Positions 27,201-35,608 of a stretch of DNA of 64,000 nt are shown piece by piece. A program made the translations under genes and the position numbers. Each line of letters begins with the position of its first letter. Positions within the stretch are counted from its first letter, which is position 1. The DNA is taken from NCBI GenBank assembly GCA_016713025.1, contig JADJPZ010000003.1:806001-870000 (forward strand), read 5' to 3'. Source of the stretch: Saprospiraceae bacterium. Its GTDB lineage: Bacteria; Bacteroidota; Bacteroidia; Chitinophagales; Saprospiraceae. The notes under the pieces were generated by a model. It searched no databases. It saw nothing but the letters and a program-made list of their open reading frames with translations, and was not told where the DNA came from.

Positions 27201-28378
27201 ATAAATGCCCTGTCGAGTTTGGCATCCAGTTTTGTAAGTTCTGCATATAGTTTATAGATAATTCCACTTAAAGCTGATGAATCCATCATAGCCATAGATG
27301 CTGCTCTCACTCTTTCAAGGGCAGCTTCTATCTGCGCTTCACGTGCCTGAGCTTCGGCTATTTGTATATCCCTAAATCGCTGGTAAGCAAGATTAAAAAC
27401 CTGATGAAAACGTTTGAATAATATCAAAACTTTTTCTTCCATATCCCGGTACAGTGACAATCCCAGTCCTCCTTCGCCTATAGAAAGAAAACTGTAGCTA
27501 ACTACTGACGCGTGATCTAATAACGGGTCCGAAAACTGTTTCACTTCCTTTCGGTGAGTGCGCCAAGTGTCAAGTTCTTTGCCTGTAAGGCTTCCTATAA
27601 AATGTCCGTTACGGGATACAATCATCTGCCTCACCATTTCATTTTCTACCGGACTTTGTTGATATTGTGTATCTTCAATGGTAGGCTGTTCATAAGCCGG
27701 AAAATACTGATAACAAAGGTATTGTCCGATATTTTCATTAATGATGGCTGTCTGCACATTTCGGATATGATCGACACCAAACTGCTGCAACTGTGCAGCA
27801 ATAACCCTGCATACATCCAGCATGTCATCCGGCTTTTTCATACCCATAGCTGCAGATCTCACTCGTTCCAATGAAGCTTCTATTTCCAGTTCATTGGTCC
27901 TTACTTTTACTGCCTCAAGCAGCCTGGCATTTTCAGCCTTCAGTGCATTTGTAGAAAAAGCCTCGCCTTCCATGGCTTTCATGTCGGGATAAGAACCATG
28001 TTGATGCAAGGCCATCCAACCTTTTTCAGTCTTTTCCAACAGGGATGACATCCTGAATGGTCCATACAAGATCCATTCTCCTTCTATCATTATATATACA
28101 TCTGTAAACTCATGCAACATGACTTGCGAACCATAAGGGATGATATCGATCTCCCTGTTTCGGAACTCAACATGTCCTTTCATCTGATCCATCATCCAAG
28201 TGGTATATTCCAGAATCTCCTGTTTACTGTTCCATATTTCTTCTTTTGTACCGCCTATATTGCGATAATCATCCCGAAGAAATGTGGCCCAGGTCTCCAG
28301 ATCACCTTTAAGGTAGGTCGCCCAGTAGGTTTCTATCCATTGGGTCAATTCTTGTTTTAGTACTTCAGTTATAAACAT
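24239..28378 (-). pseudogene. Giant multi-module sensor histidine kinase, broken by frameshifts and a stop
   Basis: Reads as one about 1,375-codon kinase in three pieces. The N-terminal piece (28378-27089) starts with an NTF2/SnoaL-like domain (residues 5-120), followed by GAF-like modules joined by a recurring coiled-coil linker (AEAQAREAQIEAALERVR). The middle piece (to 24730) has three further modules and the dimerisation helix with the phospho-acceptor His (AGIAHEIKNPLNFVNNFSE, His codon at 24988-24990). The last piece is the ATPase domain (GPGIPDEIKEK, GTEGTGLGLSI). Breaks: a frameshift at the A5 run near 27120, an in-frame TAG at 27064-27066, and a frameshift at the A5 run (T5 on the plus strand) 24755-24759. 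No membrane segment is visible, so a cytoplasmic sensor is likely. The breaks may be sequencing errors. Confidence 0.75.
24273..24302. repeat. REP-like palindrome inside kinase coding sequence
   Basis: CCTGCCTG and CAGGCAGG pair across a 14-nt loop. The palindrome is read in frame as LPAVATAQA, between the G2 box and the last strand of the ATPase domain, where related kinases have two to four residues. A similar palindrome occurs in the spacer near 57297. Confidence 0.6.
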
Positions 28379-28480
28379 TCCTTTATGGTATTTATGGGTG
28401 TTGGAATAATGAAGGTTGTGTCATCACCTTTTTTAAACTTGATTTGCTGCTTTTGTGACTTTTAGTAAAAATCTTGCAGT

Positions 28481-28858
28481 TTATTTATTTAACAGGCCTT
28501 GAATTTCATCTTTCAACGTATCGAAATCTATGGGTTTAGTATAAAACCCTTTTGCTCCTGAGCTCATTGCCCTGTCATAATTTTCGCTGTCGCCGTAAGC
28601 TGATATCATACTTACTTTGATTTCGGGAAATTCGGCTTTGACTTTGTCCAGCAGGTCAAGTCCGGTCATGCCGGGCATATTGATATCCGAAAAAATGTAC
28701 ATCACTTCAGGAGGTTTGCGACTTCGGAGGATCTCAAGTGCTTCGTTTGCCGAAAATACAAACTCTATTTCAATCTCTCCGCTCCTGATTTCTTTTCTGA
28801 GTTTTTGCCGAAACAAGATTTCAACATCTTTTTCATCATCTACTACTAAGAATTTCAT
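28481..28858 (-). CDS. Stand-alone response regulator receiver
   Basis: A 125-aa CheY-like receiver with no output domain. Asp7, Asp8 and Asp58 (YIFSDINMPGMTG) form the acidic phosphorylation site, SAYG carries the Thr/Ser position and FYTKPIDF the conserved Lys. It lies between two kinases, 20 nt after the kinase ending at 28879, and is presumably phosphorylated by one or several kinases of the array. It could act as a phosphate shuttle or sink, or by protein contact; nothing in the sequence shows which. It is over 80 percent alike to the receivers at 35207 and 49098 by eye. Confidence 0.9.
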   Translation of the reverse strand: MKFLVVDDEKDVEILFRQKLRKEIRSGEIEIEFVFSANEALEILRSRKPPEVMYIFSDINMPGMTGLDLLDKVKAEFPEIKVSMISAYGDSENYDRAMSSGAKGFYTKPIDFDTLKDEIQGLLNK

Positions 28859-28878
28859 GATTTGATTTTTTTAAGTGA

Positions 28879-31032
28879 TTAAATGTTTAAATTAATTGTG
28901 AATGTAGTACCAGTATTTGTATTGGATTCGACTGAGATCTCCCCGCCATGCGCCTTCACAATATCATAAGCGAGAGAAAGGCCCAATCCTGTTCCCTGCC
29001 CGGTTGGCTTGGTGGTAAAAAAGGGTTGAAAGATTTTGTCTTTGATGGCGTCGGGGATGCCGGAGCCGTTGTCGGAGATGGAAATTTGGATGCTTTCATT
29101 TTTGCTCTGCTCACCCCCGGCCCCTAAAGGGGTGACCATCCCTTTTGTTCTCACAGATACTTTTGGCTCGTATGTAAAATCTGTCAAATTCGCATCGCCC
29201 TTTTGCCTAGATAAATTTAAAAGATTGGCTTTTTCGTTGACTGCATAAAAGGCGTTGGTGATGAGATTGAGCAGGACTCTGCCGATGTCTTGTGGGATGA
29301 TGTCTATCTTTGGCAGGTTGGGATCGAAATGGGTTTCCATCGTGGCATTAAAATCTTTGTCTTTCGCTTTAAGCCCGTGGTATGATAAACGAAGACATTC
29401 GTCAGCAAGTGCATTGATGTCCGTGGCTTCTTTGGTGCCCGAGCTCTTGCGGGAGTGCTCGAGCATACCCTTGACGATGCTGCTGGCTCTTTTTCCATGG
29501 TGGTTGATTTTAGTTAAGTTTTCTTTGATATCAGTCAAAATTTCATTTTCCAGCTCCTCGTTCCTCGCTCTCTTCTCCTTGCTCCGTTCTTCCAAAACTT
29601 CTTCTATCAGCTCATTACTTACTTCACTAAAGTTATTGACAAAATTTAAAGGGTTTTGTATTTCATGAGCAATGCCAGCAGTGAGTTCTCCGAGGGAGGC
29701 GAGTTTTTCTTTTTGAACGAGTTGGTCTTGGGTAGATTTTAAGTTTTGCAAGGATGTTTCCAAGGCAAAAGTTCTTTCCTGCACTTTTTCTTCTAAAAGT
29801 TTATTTTGTTCTTTTACCAAACGTTCATTTTCTTCAAGCCGATGAAAGGCTAAGGCTTGAGATTCGGCGGATTCTGCCCTATATATTTTGATACTATTGG
29901 CCAATGCAAACGATAAAAGGATACATTCGAAACAATTGCCTATGAGTGCAGCATTTAGAGTGAGATAATGATAAGTTACAACGCCTAATACTGTCAATAG
30001 ACTTATGATTGCGCCTGTTAGAGAAAAGGACCAGGCAATCACATAATATTTCGCACTTTTATTTCCGCCAATGTAGGCGTAAATACCAGCAAAGAATAAG
30101 GAAAAACAAACTAAGGTAACTAATATTTGTACTAAATTATTAGTAAAAGGTTGAATTTTTAAATATTCCAACGGAATCAAAATAGCCAATAAAATAACAG
30201 CACCCATCATAATTTGATAGTAGCGAGGGGTTGATGCTCTTGATTTCAAAAAGCTTAAAGAGAATAAAGCTGCGGTGATACCGGTTATTTGAATCCCTAC
30301 GAAACTTGTAAGAAATTGAGAATCAATCCCAACATAATACCACAAGCCAACAGAATGGGAATATGAATAAGCCGATGTCAAAACATTTAGACAATAAAGT
30401 AGGTATACTCGCTCTTTTACTAAAAAGAAAATAAAGAGATTAAATAAAAACATGGCCATTATGATGCCTACTAGCAAGCTAACAAAAATATCTTGTCTGT
30501 TTTTGGTGTCAACCAAGGTTTTTAGGGTGGATATGGTTACCGGAAAATAAAAACTGGAATGAGATTTAGCTTTTATATAAATCAGGGTTGGTTTTGTACC
30601 TATATTAAACGTGGAATTACTCCTTTTAAAAAACATGTCCGAATTTTTAGCAAAATTTCCACCTATCTGAGTCAATTGCGCTCCTGTCTCACTAATAGTC
30701 AACACCTCGATATGCTGTAATTCAGCGTTGTCAAAAGAAATAAACAAAGGCTCATTCGTCAGATTTTTAATATACAGTTTTACACCAATACTTGCAGTTG
30801 TGTTCCCAAAATTCATGATCGGTGTTTCACTTTTTTGGAAAACCGCATCAGGGAGGGTTTGTACTTGCGCCAAGGTAAGGCTATCGTTTCCATCAATATG
30901 AAAACGAGCAAACTGCCCAATATCAATTACAGATTGATTTTTGTTATAAATGAGGGTGTCTTCTGCTTTTATACTTAGAGAGGATAAAACCAGAAAATTT
31001 AGAAAGAAAAAAAACAAAATATACTTGTTCAT
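28879..31032 (-). CDS. 7TMR-DISM sensor histidine kinase
   Basis: Membrane sensor kinase of 717 aa. A signal peptide (1-23) is followed by a periplasmic beta-rich 7TMR-DISMED2-type domain (about 35-180), seven membrane helices (about 185-385), a coiled coil (390-445), the dimerisation helix with phospho-acceptor His at about 456 (GIAHEIQNPLNFVNNFSEVS), and the ATPase domain with N box (NLITNAFYAV), G1 (DNGSGIPD) and G2 (GQGTGLGLSLAYD). A segment TKGMVTPLGAGGEQSKNES, partly encoded by a REP-like palindrome, sits inside the ATPase domain. It is followed after 20 nt by a receiver gene. The ligand is unknown; 7TMR-DISM receptors are thought to sense small extracellular molecules or carbohydrates. 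Confidence 0.88.
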   Translation of the reverse strand: MNKYILFFFFLNFLVLSSLSIKAEDTLIYNKNQSVIDIGQFARFHIDGNDSLTLAQVQTLPDAVFQKSETPIMNFGNTTASIGVKLYIKNLTNEPLFISFDNAELQHIEVLTISETGAQLTQIGGNFAKNSDMFFKRSNSTFNIGTKPTLIYIKAKSHSSFYFPVTISTLKTLVDTKNRQDIFVSLLVGIIMAMFLFNLFIFFLVKERVYLLYCLNVLTSAYSYSHSVGLWYYVGIDSQFLTSFVGIQITGITAALFSLSFLKSRASTPRYYQIMMGAVILLAILIPLEYLKIQPFTNNLVQILVTLVCFSLFFAGIYAYIGGNKSAKYYVIAWSFSLTGAIISLLTVLGVVTYHYLTLNAALIGNCFECILLSFALANSIKIYRAESAESQALAFHRLEENERLVKEQNKLLEEKVQERTFALETSLQNLKSTQDQLVQKEKLASLGELTAGIAHEIQNPLNFVNNFSEVSNELIEEVLEERSKEKRARNEELENEILTDIKENLTKINHHGKRASSIVKGMLEHSRKSSGTKEATDINALADECLRLSYHGLKAKDKDFNATMETHFDPNLPKIDIIPQDIGRVLLNLITNAFYAVNEKANLLNLSRQKGDANLTDFTYEPKVSVRTKGMVTPLGAGGEQSKNESIQISISDNGSGIPDAIKDKIFQPFFTTKPTGQGTGLGLSLAYDIVKAHGGEISVESNTNTGTTFTINLNI
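29111..29135. repeat. REP-like palindrome inside kinase coding sequence
   Basis: TCACCCC ... GGGGTGA with an inner CCCCTAAAGGGG. It is translated in frame within the ATPase domain. The same tract occurs at 43536-43560 and, split by the IS110 element, at 45614-45628 plus 47291-47302. Confidence 0.65.
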
Positions 31033-31125
31033 TTTTTAAGATTTGTGCCATTCGGCCGATTTGATTGTCAGATTGGTTTTTTTTAACACATATTATTTTT
31101 TATCCAAATCCCCATACACTTTTCA

Positions 31126-33309
31126 TTATGTGCATGGTAATGTTACGATAAATGTTGTACCTTCCCCCTCGGTACTTTCTACATCTAAGGTACCTCCATG
31201 TCCTTTCGTTACAATATCATATGAAAGAGAAAGCCCCAACCCTGTACCTTGACCAGTCGGTTTAGTGGTAAAAAAGGGTTGGAATATTTTATCTTTAATA
31301 TGATTTGGTATACCGTTGCCGTTATCTTTTACAATTATTAAAACTTTGTTGCCTTCTTTCTTTGTAATTACTTCAACCGTTGGTGCATATCCCAGAATTC
31401 CTTGCTTAGATTTTTCATTCACGATGTAAAAGGCATTGTTGATAAGGTTTATAATCACTCTGCCGATATCTTGTGGGATGATTCCTATCTTAGGCAAATT
31501 GGGATCAAAGTGGGTTTCCATCCTTGCATTAAATGATTTATCTTTTGCTCTCAGACCATGATACGTCAGCCTAAGATATTCATCACATAATACATTGACG
31601 TCAGTGGATTCCTTTTGTCCGGTGGATTTTCTGGAGTGCTCCAGCATACTTTTGACGATGTCGGAGGCTCGTTTTCCGTGGTGGTTTATTTTATCCAGGT
31701 TTTGCTGAACATCCTTAGCAATGGCTATCACTTCATCATAATTACACTTATTAACCTCATCAACCATATCAACAATCAACTCATTACTTACTTCACTAAA
31801 GTTGTTTACAAAGTTGAGAGGATTTTGAATCTCATGTGCGATGCCTGCGGTGAGTTCACCAAGACTGGCCATTTTTTCGGATTGGATGAGTTGGGCTTGG
31901 GTGGATTTTAGGGTTTCCAGAGACTGATGTAGCTCTGAGGTACGCTCTGTCACTTGAGCTTCGAGTAGCTCATTTTGATTTTCAAGAATGTGTTGCTTTT
32001 CTATCTCTTGTTTGATGGCTTGGTCTTTCAATTGTTCATTTAAAGCCAACTGATTGCTTAATTCTTTATTTGTTTCCCTATTTTCTATACCTATTACAAT
32101 GGATAAACCTATAGGTACTGAAATAGATCCAAACGTAAAAATAATATCTACCCAGTAAGGCGAAAAACCAATAGTCAGGTCATTATGTCCAGTAGGAGAG
32201 ATACCATAATTGAAGGAAAGTATGACAATGGTAATTAAAATTAACCCAATAATATTAAAACCTATAAATACACCCAAGACGGTAAATCCTTTGATGTCTT
32301 TATTCAAACCTTTTATGACCAATCTTAATAAAATAAAGAAACTATACAGTGAGCCTACCAATAACATAAAGGTCTGATATGGTTTCCCGTATGTAGATAC
32401 AGACACAAGAATGTAGGCGACTTCATATGCTATCAAAATATAATAATATTTATCATATCGTACTTTTGCCATTCGATATACTACTATGGCCAACAATACG
32501 ACCACCACGCCTATAAGTGCATTAGCCATATTAAGGGTGAAAAACCTATTTTCAACCAGATGTTCGGATTGGCCTATAATTTTCAAAACCCTAATCATAG
32601 AAGCGCCTAAAAAGTATATCGCCAACAATAACAAGGTTTTATTATCTCTCTGATAAATAAACAATGCAAGATGAAATATAAATAACATAAGTATCGCCCC
32701 AATGGTAAATACATCCAATCCTTTGTAATAGGCATTAAAAGATCGTTGTTGTTGCAATGTATGGACCAGGTGTACTAATGTGGCTTTGAATAAATTGTTT
32801 TTTGTTAAACCAAAAATAGTCGTGTATTTTATGTCAGGTTGCAGTCTGTATCTTATAGCTAATGTATAAATACCGATGGTATCTATAGGTAAAAGTATAG
32901 GTATCTCAAGTGGGTCATATGCAATCACTTTGTTAGAATCCGAGTCAAAATTACCAAATTGATGTATTAGTTTACCATTCAGGTATATTTCTGATGCTCC
33001 GGCTTGGTTGACAGCGATTCCAACAAGGCTTTTGAGTTGATTTTTTACATTAAGTTGTATTCTAAGCCATTTAATATCTTTGTCAAATATTTCGGGTAGC
33101 TTTGCTATTTCCTGAGTTGGATCTATTATAGACCAATCGGAATCGTTATAATTCTTATTTGCCCAATCAGGGTTGTCTCCTTTTTTATATTTCCAGCCTT
33201 GGTCAAGCAACAATCCTTTTGCAGGTATGCTATCGATAGTAATCATATTGTTTTGCTGAGCAAAGCACTGTAAGGAAATAAGCAAAAAGATACCAGATAA
33301 TAGTTTCAT
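31126..33309 (-). CDS. 7TMR-DISM sensor histidine kinase with jelly-roll sensor
   Basis: Membrane kinase, 727 aa. A signal peptide (1-17) precedes a periplasmic domain of the galactose-binding or beta-sandwich type (about 30-175, with WLRIQLNVKN and ASEIYLNGKLIHQFGNFD). Seven or eight membrane helices (about 205-410), a coiled coil, then the phospho-acceptor His near 492 and the ATPase domain (INNAFYIVNEKSKQGI, DNGNGIPNHIKDK, GTGLGLSLSYDIV) follow. Between dimerisation helices it has its own sequence (VDEVNKCNYDEVIAIAKDV) where other copies have the SKEKGARNEELENE tract, so it is an older or unconverted version of the kinase module. It starts 12 nt after the patatin-like gene and is probably co-transcribed with it. 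Confidence 0.87.
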   Translation of the reverse strand: MKLLSGIFLLISLQCFAQQNNMITIDSIPAKGLLLDQGWKYKKGDNPDWANKNYNDSDWSIIDPTQEIAKLPEIFDKDIKWLRIQLNVKNQLKSLVGIAVNQAGASEIYLNGKLIHQFGNFDSDSNKVIAYDPLEIPILLPIDTIGIYTLAIRYRLQPDIKYTTIFGLTKNNLFKATLVHLVHTLQQQRSFNAYYKGLDVFTIGAILMLFIFHLALFIYQRDNKTLLLLAIYFLGASMIRVLKIIGQSEHLVENRFFTLNMANALIGVVVVLLAIVVYRMAKVRYDKYYYILIAYEVAYILVSVSTYGKPYQTFMLLVGSLYSFFILLRLVIKGLNKDIKGFTVLGVFIGFNIIGLILITIVILSFNYGISPTGHNDLTIGFSPYWVDIIFTFGSISVPIGLSIVIGIENRETNKELSNQLALNEQLKDQAIKQEIEKQHILENQNELLEAQVTERTSELHQSLETLKSTQAQLIQSEKMASLGELTAGIAHEIQNPLNFVNNFSEVSNELIVDMVDEVNKCNYDEVIAIAKDVQQNLDKINHHGKRASDIVKSMLEHSRKSTGQKESTDVNVLCDEYLRLTYHGLRAKDKSFNARMETHFDPNLPKIGIIPQDIGRVIINLINNAFYIVNEKSKQGILGYAPTVEVITKKEGNKVLIIVKDNGNGIPNHIKDKIFQPFFTTKPTGQGTGLGLSLSYDIVTKGHGGTLDVESTEGEGTTFIVTLPCT

Positions 33310-33321
33310 ATTTCTGTTATA

Positions 33322-35145
33322 TTATTTTGTGTATTGTTCAATAGTGTTTTCAATTCCGGATGTATCAGATGTCCAAAATTTTTCTTTAGGATTTAAATTT
33401 TGGAGAAAATGGTTCATTTGATCATATCCTTTTTTTAAAATGTCACGCCATTTGGTGTCATCCAAAAAACTAACACCTTTTAAGTCTAACTCTATGTATA
33501 AAGTAGCTTCTGACTTATTTTGTTTTTGTCGGAGCGTGCTATTGAGCGTCAGTGAGTTAATGATAATGGAAGTCATCCCAGGAAGCCTGTATTTTTTTCG
33601 CTTTAGGAGTTTATCCCAAAACAAAGTACTTGCCGAAGGAATTTCTTTAATATCCGTAAGTCTGACAGATGGACCTGATAATGCTATGGCGATGACATGT
33701 CCTACTGGATAGCTATACATGGGCTCAATAGGCAGATTGTCCACCACTCCGCCATCAACATGGAGCTCTTTGTCTATGATCACCGGAGGAAATACACCAG
33801 GAATGGCAATACTGGCCAAAACTCTTTGCTGCGCCAAACCACTTTTATGAATACTGACAGAAGATGTTGAAAAATTAGAAGATACACAATATGAAGAAAT
33901 CCAAAAATCTTCAATCTGGGTATCACCAAATAAATATTTAAGGTGATGGACCAGTTTTTTTCCTGACAAAAGAGAAATTATTGGAATGGTAAGGTCATTT
34001 GAAATTAATCTCTTTTTTGCAGCTTGTTCGGTATGAAATTCAATTTTTTGATAATCAAAATCACAAAAGGAGATAGCTAATCCATAAAGGGCTCCTGCGC
34101 TTGTGCCCCCAAGAATATCCACAGGTATTCCAGTATCTAAAACAGCTTTTACCGCTCCGATATGTGCAAAGCCCTTAGCACCGCCTCCACCCAAGACCAA
34201 ACCTACTGCCTGATTTCTTACTATTCTGCAAAATCTGCCTACATCAACAATGTTATTTTTTCTGAAGTGGATATGTAAATCCAATTTCCTATCCTTGAGC
34301 CATTTGCTGGTTCCTTCGGGTTGGCTTGCATTTTCAGGATGTAATAGCAGTAAGTATATTTTTTTATTCAGTATATTGTTTTGATAGAGCAGATGGTCCC
34401 TTTCGATTTTATATAATTGGTTGGACGCATAAAAGTCAGTTGCTATAATGATCAAGTCTGCATACATTAGACATTTATTGGTCCATTCGGGCTCATTTTC
34501 GCTACAAACCATAAAATTTAGTCCTTCGTTATTTTCAATGGACACAAACGCCTCATCGTAATTTTCTTTTGATATATTATCATGGTGGTAAACTTTAAAA
34601 CGTACACGAGTTGTTTCAAATTCTTTTTGTATAGCTTGTATCCAGGTACTGATGTCGTTTTGATGTTGTAAATTGATGAGCGCGATATTTTTTGGAGGCG
34701 CTTGTAAATGGTTTTGTAAGTGATTGCTTTTGACCCGCTTTAGTAAAACAGAAGTCAATTTTGATGCAAATTCAGGGAAAAGAGAAGTTAAATGAAAATA
34801 ATCTTTTTCATCAAGTTCTAATACTACAGAAGGACGCATGGCATAAGCGGTTGCCATTCTGGGATCATTACTAAAAAATGCAAACTCTCCTATGGGTTCT
34901 GCTTCTGCGATATCTCCAAGTTTTTGAACAACATTATCAATTTCTGAAATAATACGAAACCTGCCTGACAGAACTATGTACATGGTTTTGTTATAGTCCC
35001 CTTGTCTGAAAAGTGTATCACCGGTTTCAAAATGTAAAACCTTACCCTCTTGAAGCATTTGTTGGAGTAAGGCGTCACCAATATCATCAAAAACTTTTGA
35101 AAGTACTTTTAAATAATGAATATCAGGAGTTGAAGAGTACGCCAT
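33322..35145 (-). CDS. Cyclic-nucleotide-binding patatin/NTE-like phospholipase
   Basis: 607 aa with the layout of neuropathy-target-esterase proteins. Residues 15-130 form a cyclic-nucleotide-binding domain (FETGDTLFRQGDYNKTMYIV; GEFAFFSNDPRMATAYA is the phosphate-binding cassette). The patatin-like hydrolase has the oxyanion loop GLVLGGGGAKGFAHIG near 315, the nucleophile elbow GGTSAGAL with Ser near 348, and the dyad Asp in DGGVVDN near 464. It should hydrolyse phospholipid or lysophospholipid acyl chains, perhaps gated by cAMP or cGMP. No signal peptide is seen. It sits inside the kinase array between a receiver and a kinase on the same strand, suggesting a shared signalling role, by position only. 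Confidence 0.88.
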   Translation of the reverse strand: MAYSSTPDIHYLKVLSKVFDDIGDALLQQMLQEGKVLHFETGDTLFRQGDYNKTMYIVLSGRFRIISEIDNVVQKLGDIAEAEPIGEFAFFSNDPRMATAYAMRPSVVLELDEKDYFHLTSLFPEFASKLTSVLLKRVKSNHLQNHLQAPPKNIALINLQHQNDISTWIQAIQKEFETTRVRFKVYHHDNISKENYDEAFVSIENNEGLNFMVCSENEPEWTNKCLMYADLIIIATDFYASNQLYKIERDHLLYQNNILNKKIYLLLLHPENASQPEGTSKWLKDRKLDLHIHFRKNNIVDVGRFCRIVRNQAVGLVLGGGGAKGFAHIGAVKAVLDTGIPVDILGGTSAGALYGLAISFCDFDYQKIEFHTEQAAKKRLISNDLTIPIISLLSGKKLVHHLKYLFGDTQIEDFWISSYCVSSNFSTSSVSIHKSGLAQQRVLASIAIPGVFPPVIIDKELHVDGGVVDNLPIEPMYSYPVGHVIAIALSGPSVRLTDIKEIPSASTLFWDKLLKRKKYRLPGMTSIIINSLTLNSTLRQKQNKSEATLYIELDLKGVSFLDDTKWRDILKKGYDQMNHFLQNLNPKEKFWTSDTSGIENTIEQYTK

Positions 35146-35206
35146 AAAGTGATTTTAAGTAATAATGTGGTCAAATGCAGAATAGTTACTAGTAAAGATA
35201 AAAAAT

Positions 35207-35584
35207 CTAGATGTTTACAATATCATAAATTTCCTTTTTTAAGGAGTCAAAATCTATGGGTTTTGTAAAAAATCCTTTAGCGCCTGAACTCATGGCTCGT
35301 TCATAGTTTTCACTATCACCATAAGCCGATATCATACTCACCTTGATATTGGGAAACTCCGCTTTGACTTTGTCCAACAATTCAAGTCCTGTCATACCTG
35401 GCATATTGATGTCCGAAAAAATGTACATTACCTCAGGCGGCTTATGACCTCTTAATATTTCTAATGCTTCCTGACCTGAAAAGGCAAATACTAATTCGAG
35501 ATCACCATTTCGGATTTCTTTTCTGAGTTTTTGTCTGAAGAGAATTTCGATGTCGTTTTCATCATCTACTATAAGGAATTTCAT
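35207..35584 (-). CDS. Stand-alone response regulator receiver
   Basis: 125-aa receiver without output domain, with Asp7, Asp8, Asp58 (IFSDINMPGMTGLELLD) and Lys in FFTKPIDF. It follows the TPR kinase (35609-37633) by 24 nt and precedes the patatin-like gene by 61 nt. It differs from the receiver at 28481 mostly in helix 2 and loop residues (LELVFAFSGQEA). Output probably works by protein contact or phosphotransfer. Confidence 0.9.
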   Translation of the reverse strand: MKFLIVDDENDIEILFRQKLRKEIRNGDLELVFAFSGQEALEILRGHKPPEVMYIFSDINMPGMTGLELLDKVKAEFPNIKVSMISAYGDSENYERAMSSGAKGFFTKPIDFDSLKKEIYDIVNI

Positions 35585-35608
35585 CTTTTTAATTTTTTAG
35601 GTTCGTAA

